DNA from: Pseudomonas synxantha BG33R | GTDB taxonomy: Bacteria > Pseudomonadota > Gammaproteobacteria > Pseudomonadales > Pseudomonadaceae | Direction: 5' to 3' | Length of the DNA: 64,000 nucleotides | NCBI RefSeq assembly: GCF_000263715.2 | Contig: NZ_CM001514.1 | Location: 1,102,936 to 1,166,935 of the forward strand | Part shown: positions 57,209 to 64,000 of the stretch, piece by piece | Layout: each line of letters starts with the position of its first letter | How positions within the stretch are numbered: the first letter of the stretch is position 1 | Translations under genes and position numbers: made by a program | The notes under the pieces: generated by a model | What the model saw: the letters and a program-made list of their open reading frames with translations, nothing else | What the model was told of the DNA's origin: nothing | The model's database searches: none

Positions 57209-57988
57209 TTACTCCGGTGCGTGATCGCGCAAAAACACCAGGTTATCCGGCTTGGATTGCTCCGCATTGAAGCGATAGCCCTGCACATCGAACTGCTTGA
57301 GCTTGGCCGGATCGTTGATGCGTTCTTCAATCACAAAGCGGCTCATCATGCCCCGGGCCTTTTTTGCGTAGAAGCTGATGATCTTGTACTGGCCGTTCTT
57401 CAGGTCCTTGAACTCGGTGTTGATGATGCGCGCATTCAGGGCCGTGCGCTTGACCGCCGAGAAGTACTCATTGGACGCCAGGTTGAGCAGCACATCGTCG
57501 CCTTGTGCGGCCAGGGCCTCATTCAACCATTCGCTGATGCGGGTGCCCCAGAACGCGTAAAGGTCCTTGCCCCGGGCGTTGGCCAGCTTGGTGCCCATCT
57601 CCAGGCGATACGGCATCATCAGGTCCAGCGGGCGCAGCAGGCCGTACAGGCCTGAGAGCATACGCAGATGGTCCTGGGCATAGCTGAAATCGGCATCGCT
57701 GAAGGTCTCTGCGTTGAGGCCGGTGTACACATCGCCCTTGAAAGCCAACAGCGCCTGCTTGGCATTGGCCGGGGTGAAGGCGGGCGTCCAGCTGCCGAAG
57801 CGGGCGGCGTTGAGGCCACCGATCTTGTCGGAGACGTGCATCAATTCGCTGATCTGTGCCGGGCTCAGTTCGCGCAGCTGTTCTATCAGCTCCTGGGAAT
57901 GGTCCAGGTATTGCGGTTGGGTAAAGCGCGCAGTGACCGGCTTGGACTCGAAATCGAGGGTTTTGGCGGGGGAAATCACCATCAGCAT
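57209..57988 (-). CDS. yaaA: Peroxide stress protein YaaA
   Basis: 259 residues of the YaaA/DUF328 family, with the opening [14 protein letters not shown] and the conserved segments [20 protein letters not shown] and NEYFSAV. In E. coli YaaA lowers free iron and limits DNA damage under hydrogen peroxide. AGGAG precedes the ATG. It is a single gene, divergent from the deacetylase-like gene. Confidence 0.93.
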   Translation of the reverse strand: MLMVISPAKTLDFESKPVTARFTQPQYLDHSQELIEQLRELSPAQISELMHVSDKIGGLNAARFGSWTPAFTPANAKQALLAFKGDVYTGLNAETFSDADFSYAQDHLRMLSGLYGLLRPLDLMMPYRLEMGTKLANARGKDLYAFWGTRISEWLNEALAAQGDDVLLNLASNEYFSAVKRTALNARIINTEFKDLKNGQYKIISFYAKKARGMMSRFVIEERINDPAKLKQFDVQGYRFNAEQSKPDNLVFLRDHAPE

Positions 57989-58108
57989 GAAGTTGGCTCC
58001 TGGAATCGTGGGCGAGATTCTAGGGGTTGGGGCGTTTGGACTCCACCTATGATGGCGATAGATGCGATCCGCTATGATGGGCGGTAACTCTGGAAAGGAA
58101 GACCCCGT

Positions 58109-59233
58109 GTGCGATTAGCGCTTTTATTGTCGGCTTGCCTGCTGTGCGTCACCGCCCAAGCGGCGCCGGTGGATGTCGCCAGCCTCGACCGCAGCACCTG
58201 GCCGGAAAAACTCACCAGCCCCGCGCTGTTCGATGTGGCCTCGCGGGCGGAAATCCTGATGTTTGCCCACGGCCTGCTTGCCAGCGAAGCCCTGGACGAC
58301 ACCGCGCTCAAGCAACGCCTGGGGCTGAAGATCATCAACCTGGCGGCCATCGACGACCTGCGTCGCCAGCTCTGGCAACGGCTGTTGGAGAACTACACAT
58401 TCGCCCAGCAGAGCTGCGAAGAAGATGCTTCGTTCTGCTACCTGGTGGAAAACATGGACGACCTGCGCGAGCAGGCCGGCAAGTTCGAGGTCAGTGACAA
58501 CTCGTTCTATATAGGCTGGGCCGCACCCAGCCGGCACTTTCATGAGCGCTATCTGGATGAGCTGCTGCGCAAGGCTGCGCTGTTCCCGCAGATCAGTAGC
58601 GAAGTGGCGCGCTTTGGCGACCATGAGCGCAATGGCGACGAGCTCAACGATCGCATGTTCCTGCTGACCTTCGATGGCGGCCCGGCGTTGGTGGGCGGTA
58701 ATACCGACTGGCTCACCGACTACCTGCGCAAGCAGAAGATGAACGCCACGTTCTTCTCCCTCGGCAGCAGTTTGCAAAGCCGTGTGGAGCGCAGTTCTGT
58801 TGCGGATGTGCAGGCGCTGTACCAAGGGCAGTGCGTGGGTATCCAGGGTTGGCAATACCGTTCCCATAGCCATTGGGTCGACTGGCAAAGCTCCATCACC
58901 CGCAGTGCCGCGCTGGTGCAGAACCTGATGCCGGAAAACTATGTGCCGCTGTTCCGACCGCCTTATGGGCAGCGTCGTGCGGACAGCCAGGGGTTCTTCC
59001 AGCAGCAGGGTTTGCAGGTGGCGTTGTGGGACATCGATTCCCAGGACGATCCGGGCAAACTCAAGGCCGAGGAATCGGCGCAGCGGGTGCTGACGCTGAT
59101 GCTGCTGTGGCGCAAAGGCGTGATTGTGTATCACGACACCCAGGACAAGGCGCGAGTGGCATTGCCGATGGTGTTGCAGGCAACGGCGCAGAGTGGTTTG
59201 GGTTGGCAGGAGTGTCGCGAGGCATTTCGCTGA
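58109..59233 (+). CDS. Polysaccharide deacetylase-like exported protein
   Basis: 374 residues with a signal peptide ([15 protein letters not shown]). The NodB-type fold is visible from about residue 190: [28 protein letters not shown] and [12 protein letters not shown]. The usual catalytic TFDDGP reads TFDGGP here, so the metal-binding second Asp appears changed. HSH is kept. Activity may be altered or lost. The N-terminal 170 residues match nothing I recognise. The start is a GTG after GGAAAGGAAG. Confidence 0.8.
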   Translation: MRLALLLSACLLCVTAQAAPVDVASLDRSTWPEKLTSPALFDVASRAEILMFAHGLLASEALDDTALKQRLGLKIINLAAIDDLRRQLWQRLLENYTFAQQSCEEDASFCYLVENMDDLREQAGKFEVSDNSFYIGWAAPSRHFHERYLDELLRKAALFPQISSEVARFGDHERNGDELNDRMFLLTFDGGPALVGGNTDWLTDYLRKQKMNATFFSLGSSLQSRVERSSVADVQALYQGQCVGIQGWQYRSHSHWVDWQSSITRSAALVQNLMPENYVPLFRPPYGQRRADSQGFFQQQGLQVALWDIDSQDDPGKLKAEESAQRVLTLMLLWRKGVIVYHDTQDKARVALPMVLQATAQSGLGWQECREAFR

Positions 59234-59573
59234 AAATCCCCGGCCCCGTTGAGGATGAGGCATTTCTGGGGTGATTTGCTGCGACATTTCGATGCAGGCG
59301 GACTTCCGACTTTAACGGGGTGGCTGGCACTCGGCTAGTGCTATTCGTCATCCTGAAAAATAAACTTCAAAAAAGCGTCAAAGTGCTTTTTCCTGTCATG
59401 GGTTTTGCGGTATTACGAAGTCAGACCGCCGAACCCTGCGACACAGGTGGCGTCTTCCAAGACTCCTCATGTGGGCAGTGCACTTGACGTCCCTCAGGTG
59501 CATTCGGTGGTCGAATCGAGGCGCAGCACCGCCCAGGTATTGCGTCGACTGGCTCCCACAAAGGTGACCGAGT
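59234..59573 (+). other. 340-base gap, probable structured leader of the PhoH gene
   Basis: No gene is seen. Short inverted repeats lie near its end: CCTG/CAGG (59435-59447), and ATTCG/CGAAT (59502-59516) inside GGTGC/GCACC (59497-59530). They sit within 140 bases of the PhoH start and could form a branched leader RNA. I do not recognise a known RNA family. Confidence 0.35.
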
Positions 59574-60968
59574 ATGGATGATCATGGACGTAACCCTTCT
59601 TCCGACCAGCCAATCCTTTACGTGCTTGATACCAACGTATTGATCCACGATCCAAACGCATTGCTTAACTTTGAAGAACACCACGTCGCCATCCCGATGA
59701 TCGTGCTTGAGGAGCTCGACAAACTCAAAAGCGGCCACCACAGCGTCGCCGCCGAATGCCGCCAGGCCATCCGTCTGATCGACAAGACCCTGGGCGAAGC
59801 CTCGCCCGAGGACGTTGAGGTCGGTGTGCCGATCCAGCGTGGCAAAAGCGGGCCCAAGGGTTTGCTGTCGATCCTGATGAGCAAGCGCAGCGAGCCCAAC
59901 AGCCTGCTGCCGGAAAACCTGAACGACAACAAGATCATCAACCAATTGATCGACCTGCACGCGCGCGACAAGGACCTGCGCGTAGTGCTGGTGACCAAAG
60001 ACATCAATATGCGCCTCAAGGCACGAGCGTGTGGGATCGCTGCCGAGGACTACAGCACCGACCAGCTAGTCGACGACGTGTCGATGCTGTCGCGGGGTTA
60101 TCACATGATGACCGGTTCGTTCTGGGACCGTGTCAGCAAGGTCGAGACCCGTCAGGACCATGGCCGCACCTGGCACCAGGTACAGCTGATCGACAACCTG
60201 CCGGCCGTGCATATCAATGAATTCATCGTCGATGAACAAGGCTTCGTGGGCTGGATCAAAGAGATCCAGGTCGACAAGCTGCTGATCCTCGACCTGCATC
60301 AGGAACCCCTGTTGCACCAGGAAGCCTGGGGCCTGAAACCGCGTGATATCTACCAGAGCCTGGCGCTGTATGCGCTGCTCGACCCGGACATCCACCTGGT
60401 CAACCTGACCGGCGCCGCAGGCTCGGGCAAAACCATCCTCGCCCTGGCGGCCGCCATCGAGCAGACCATGGTGACCAAACGCTATCGCCGCATCATCGCC
60501 ACCCGCAGTGTGCAGGGCCTGGACCAGGAAATCGGCTTTTTGCCCGGCACCGAAGCGGAAAAAATGGAGCCGTGGCTGGGGGCGATCACCGACAACCTCG
60601 AAGCCTTGCACATGGATGACGAAAACACCCATGGCAGCGTCGATTACATCCTCAGCAAAGTGCCGTTGCAGTTCAAATCCCTCAACTACATCCGAGGTCG
60701 CAGCTTCCAGCAGAGCCTGATACTGATCGATGAATGCCAGAACCTTACCCCGCACCAGATGAAAACCATCATCACCCGTGCCGGTGCCGGTTCCAAAGTG
60801 GTGTGCCTGGGCAACCTGGCACAGATCGACACCCCTTACCTGTCCGCGACCAGCTCCGGGCTGACCTACCTGACGGAACGTTTCAAAGACTTCCCCAACG
60901 GCGTGCATATCGCGCTGCAAGGGGTGCCTCGTTCGATTCTGGCTGAATACGCCGAATCCCACCTGTAA
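59574..60968 (+). CDS. PhoH-family protein with N-terminal PIN domain
   Basis: 464 residues. The PIN domain at about 12-150 shows acidic residues in YVLDTNVLIHDP and VLVTKDINMRLKA, typical of an RNase site. The C-terminal PhoH ATPase domain has the P-loop GAAGSGKT, Walker B in LILIDECQNLTP and a downstream arginine (GVPRS). PIN-PhoH proteins are thought to unwind and cleave RNA. It is monocistronic, with a terminator 28 bases after the stop. Confidence 0.93.
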   Translation: MDDHGRNPSSDQPILYVLDTNVLIHDPNALLNFEEHHVAIPMIVLEELDKLKSGHHSVAAECRQAIRLIDKTLGEASPEDVEVGVPIQRGKSGPKGLLSILMSKRSEPNSLLPENLNDNKIINQLIDLHARDKDLRVVLVTKDINMRLKARACGIAAEDYSTDQLVDDVSMLSRGYHMMTGSFWDRVSKVETRQDHGRTWHQVQLIDNLPAVHINEFIVDEQGFVGWIKEIQVDKLLILDLHQEPLLHQEAWGLKPRDIYQSLALYALLDPDIHLVNLTGAAGSGKTILALAAAIEQTMVTKRYRRIIATRSVQGLDQEIGFLPGTEAEKMEPWLGAITDNLEALHMDDENTHGSVDYILSKVPLQFKSLNYIRGRSFQQSLILIDECQNLTPHQMKTIITRAGAGSKVVCLGNLAQIDTPYLSATSSGLTYLTERFKDFPNGVHIALQGVPRSILAEYAESHL

Positions 60969-60995
60969 CCAACAAGTGGCTAAATGCCACGAACC

Positions 60996-61027
60996 CCCCG
61001 GATTTTTCACGAAATCCGGGGTTTTTG
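60996..61027 (+). terminator. Rho-independent terminator after the PhoH gene
   Basis: CCCCGGATTT and AAATCCGGGG form a perfect 10-bp stem with a 6-base loop, followed by TTTTTGTT. Confidence 0.95.
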
Positions 61028-61266
61028 TTGTGGGCGACATTTGCCTGCGATAACGCGCCCTGGGTACTTGTGGTTTTTGTAATTATTTTGTTACATTTTT
61101 TCCCGCGGTAAAAACAATAAGAACACTCCACAACCCGTCGGAACACCACCTCCTTGATTCGACGAACGTTTTGAAGACCTGTCTAGGGTTTTCACCGTGA
61201 CCCTGCCTATTACAAAAGCCCGATACATCGCTCATTGATGACGCACATATCCAAAGGGAAAGGAAA

Positions 61267-64000
61267 ATGGACGTAGCAGGTAATGGCTTCACTTTGTCGC
61301 AACGCAAGCACGCCACTCGTTTCAAGCAGATACCCCTGACACCTATCGCACTCGGCCTGGCCCTCTGGCTGGGCCAGGGCTCATTGGCCTGGGCGGACGA
61401 CAATCCCTACACCTCCCAGGTACTGGAGTCGGCATTTCGCAAAGCCGTCGCCTCCTTCGGCTCCGACACTGAGGTGTACAAGAACCTGCGGTTTGCCTAC
61501 GCGGATATCGTCGACCTGGCGGCCAAGGACTTCGCCGCCCAGTCCGGCAAGTTCGATTCGGCCCTCAAGCAGAACTACGAACTACAGCCTGAAAACCTCA
61601 CCATCGGCGCCATGCTCGGCGATACACGGCGACCGCTGGACTACACCTCGCGCCTGGATTACTACCGCAGCCGGCTGTTCAGCAACAATGGTCGCTACAC
61701 CACCAATATTCTCGATTTCTCCAAGGCCATCATCGCCAACCTGCCGGCCGCCAAGCCCTATACCTACGTAGAGCCGGGTGTGAGCAGCAATCTCACTGGG
61801 CAACTGAACGCCGGGCAATCCTGGGCCGGCGCGACCCGTGACTGGAGCGCCAACGCGCAAACCTGGAAGACCCCGGAAGCCCAGGTCAACTCTGGCCTGG
61901 ACCGCACCAACGCGTATTACGCCTATGCCCTGGGCATCACCGGCAAGGGTGTGAATGTCGGCGTGCTGGACTCGGGCATCCTCACCCGGCACTTCGAATT
62001 CCAGGGCAAGAATGCCCAGGGCCAGGACCGAGTGCAGGCGGTGACTTCCACTGGCGAGTACTACGCCACTCATCCGCGCTACCGCCTTGAAGTGCCCAGC
62101 GGCGAGTTCAAGCAGGGTGAACATTTCAGTATTCCCGGTGAGTATGACCCGGCGTTCAACGATGGCCACGGTACGGAAATGTCCGGTGTGCTCGGCGCCA
62201 ATCGCAACGGCACCGGTATGCACGGCATTGCCTTCGATGCGAATATCTTTGTCGCCAACACAGGCGGCAGCGACAACGATCGGTACCAGGGCTCCAACGA
62301 CCTCGACTACAACGCGTTCATGGCCAGCTACAACGCCCTGGCGGCGAAGAACGTGTCGATCGTCAACCAGAGCTGGGGGCAAAGCTCGCGCGATGACGTG
62401 GAGAACCACTTTGGCAATGTCGGCGACAGCGCCGCGCAAAACCTGCGGGACATGACCGCCGCCTATCGCCCGTTCTGGGACAAGGCCCACGCCGGGCACA
62501 AAACCTGGATGGACGCCATGGCCGACACTGCACGGCAAAACAGCTTTATCCAGATCATCTCGGCGGGCAACGACAGCCATGGTGCCAACCCTGACACCAA
62601 CGCGAACCTGCCGTTTTTCAAGCCGGATATCGAAGGCAAGTTCCTCGCGATCACCGGCTATGACGAGACCAGCGCCCAGGTCTACAACCGCTGCGGCACC
62701 TCGAAGTGGTGGTGTGTAATGGGCGTATCGGGCATCCCGTCTGCCGGGCCTGAGGGCGAAATCATCCCGAATGCCAATGGTACCTCCGCGGCGGCGCCGA
62801 GCGTTTCCGGCGCCTTGGCCTTGGTGATCCAGCGCTTTCCCTACATGACCGCCAGCCAGGCGCGGGATGTGTTGCTCACCACCTCCAGCCTGCAGGCGCC
62901 GGACGGTGCGGACACGCCCGTGGGCGAGCTGACGGGAGGGCGCACCTACGACAACCTGCAACCGGTGCATGATGCCGCGCCGGGAACGCCGCAAGTGCCG
63001 GGTGTGGTCAGCGGATGGGGCCTGCCCAATCTGCAAAAAGCGATGCAAGGGCCGGGGCAGTTCCTGGGTGCCGTGGCGGTGGCCTTGCCTACCGGTACCC
63101 GCGATATCTGGGCCAACCCGATTTCCGATGAAGCCATTCGCGCCCGCCGTGTGGAAGACGCTGCCGAGCAGGCCACCTGGGCGGCGACCAAGCAGCAGAA
63201 GGGCTGGCTCAATGGCCTGCCCACCAGTGCCTCGGCCGATGATCAGTTCGAATACGAGATCGGTCATGCACGGGAGCAGGCGACGCTCACCCGTGGCCAG
63301 GACTTGCTCACCGGCGCCACCTACGTCGGTAGCCTGGTCAAGTCCGGTGACGGCGAGTTGGTGTTGGAAGGCCAGAACACCTATTCAGGTAGCACCTGGG
63401 TGCGCGGAGGCACATTGTCGGTGGACGGTGCGTTGACCTCTGCCGTGACGGTGGATGGCAGTGCCGTGGGCACGCGTAATGCTGACAATGGCGTAATGAC
63501 CACAGTGGGCGGCACCCTGGCCGGCAACGGCACGGTGGGCGCCCTGACCGTCAACACTGGCGGGCGCGTGGCGCCGGGGCATTCGATTGGCACGCTGCGT
63601 ACCGGCGACGTGACCTTCAACCCTGGCTCGGTGTATGCCGTTGAAGTGGGGGCCAATGGCCGCAGCGACCAGATCCAGAGCAGCGGCGTGGCGACCCTCA
63701 ATGGCGGTGTGGTGAACGTGTCCCTGGAGAACAGTCCCAACCTGCTGTCCGCCAGCGAGGCGCGCAGTTTGCTGGGCCAGCAGTTCAACATCCTCAGCGC
63801 CAGTCAGGGTATCAATGGCCAGTTTGCGGCGTTCGCGCCCAACTACCTGTTCATCGGCACGCAACTCGCTTACCAACCGAACCAACTGACCCTGGCGATA
63901 GCGCGCAACCAGACCACCTTCGCCAGCGTCGCGCAAACCCGCAACGAACGGGCTGTGGCGACAGCGGCCGAGACGCTGGGCGCCGGCAGCCCGGTTTACG
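61267..64000 (+). CDS. Subtilisin-type serine protease autotransporter (3' cut by window)
   Basis: The frame from ATG 61267 stays open to the window end (911 codons). A long signal region (basic start, then PIALGLALWLGQGSLAWA) precedes an S8 peptidase domain. The catalytic triad is Asp235 (GVLDSG), His301 (DGHGTE) and Ser507 (NGTSAAAP). A beta-helical passenger follows with an autotransporter-associated repeat (LVKSGDGELVLEGQNTYSGS) and a PGHSIGTL segment. The translocator barrel should lie beyond the window. It resembles the large secreted serine proteases of Pseudomonas and Serratia (EprS/Ssp/Psp group). AAGGAAA precedes the start. Confidence 0.93.
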   Translation, partial: MDVAGNGFTLSQRKHATRFKQIPLTPIALGLALWLGQGSLAWADDNPYTSQVLESAFRKAVASFGSDTEVYKNLRFAYADIVDLAAKDFAAQSGKFDSALKQNYELQPENLTIGAMLGDTRRPLDYTSRLDYYRSRLFSNNGRYTTNILDFSKAIIANLPAAKPYTYVEPGVSSNLTGQLNAGQSWAGATRDWSANAQTWKTPEAQVNSGLDRTNAYYAYALGITGKGVNVGVLDSGILTRHFEFQGKNAQGQDRVQAVTSTGEYYATHPRYRLEVPSGEFKQGEHFSIPGEYDPAFNDGHGTEMSGVLGANRNGTGMHGIAFDANIFVANTGGSDNDRYQGSNDLDYNAFMASYNALAAKNVSIVNQSWGQSSRDDVENHFGNVGDSAAQNLRDMTAAYRPFWDKAHAGHKTWMDAMADTARQNSFIQIISAGNDSHGANPDTNANLPFFKPDIEGKFLAITGYDETSAQVYNRCGTSKWWCVMGVSGIPSAGPEGEIIPNANGTSAAAPSVSGALALVIQRFPYMTASQARDVLLTTSSLQAPDGADTPVGELTGGRTYDNLQPVHDAAPGTPQVPGVVSGWGLPNLQKAMQGPGQFLGAVAVALPTGTRDIWANPISDEAIRARRVEDAAEQATWAATKQQKGWLNGLPTSASADDQFEYEIGHAREQATLTRGQDLLTGATYVGSLVKSGDGELVLEGQNTYSGSTWVRGGTLSVDGALTSAVTVDGSAVGTRNADNGVMTTVGGTLAGNGTVGALTVNTGGRVAPGHSIGTLRTGDVTFNPGSVYAVEVGANGRSDQIQSSGVATLNGGVVNVSLENSPNLLSASEARSLLGQQFNILSASQGINGQFAAFAPNYLFIGTQLAYQPNQLTLAIARNQTTFASVAQTRNERAVATAAETLGAGSPVY

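Overview
The window comes from a chromosome of the Pseudomonas fluorescens group. The evidence is the pseudomonad order of the division and cell-wall cluster, a full alginate operon, high-GC codon use, and many REP inverted pairs of the GTGGGAG...CTCCCAC type scattered between genes. No tRNA, rRNA or CRISPR array was seen.

Layout. (1) 1-8162, plus strand: the 3' half of the dcw cluster (ftsW end, murG, murC, ddl, ftsQ, ftsA, ftsZ) then lpxC and a terminator. (2) 8230-23244: a GGDEF cyclase, an OprD-type porin, a four-gene minus-strand operon (membrane fusion protein, RND pump, response regulator, sensor kinase), a small conserved protein, a solute-binding protein, a Cys-cluster protein, an acetyltransferase, a CheV-type protein and a 2-hydroxyacid dehydrogenase. 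(3) 23281-29191: a LysR gene divergent from a four-gene aromatic-acid-type efflux operon (outer-membrane lipoprotein, FUSC pump, DUF1656, HlyD). (4) 29698-32249: an NTF2-like protein and MFS pump divergent from another LysR gene, with a perfect operator-like palindrome between them. (5) 32252-39668: accessory region with a two-gene Septu-like (PtuA/PtuB) defence module, an SDR, a small membrane protein, and a 1240-residue dermonecrotic-type toxin ending in a probable ADP-ribosyltransferase domain. (6) 39823-56330, minus strand: the complete 12-gene alginate operon algD-8-44-K-E-G-X-L-I-J-F-A, with an AlgU-type promoter about 470 bases upstream of algD. (7) 57209-64000: yaaA, a polysaccharide-deacetylase-like protein, a PIN-PhoH protein and the first 911 codons of a subtilisin-type autotransporter cut off by the window end.

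The alginate genes form one machine: AlgA and AlgD supply GDP-mannuronate, Alg8/Alg44 polymerise under c-di-GMP control, AlgK/AlgE export, AlgG epimerises, AlgI/J/F/X acetylate and AlgL clears polymer from the periplasm. REP pairs interrupt this operon at three places, one inside the algK reading frame.

The most unusual items are: a MITE-like element in two copies (about 460 bp, terminal inverted repeats, a folded core with a compensatory base change, set beside REP sequences); the REP in-frame in the algK leader; the toxin with no visible immunity gene; the Septu-like module; and the long algD leader, which carries a possible small ORF.
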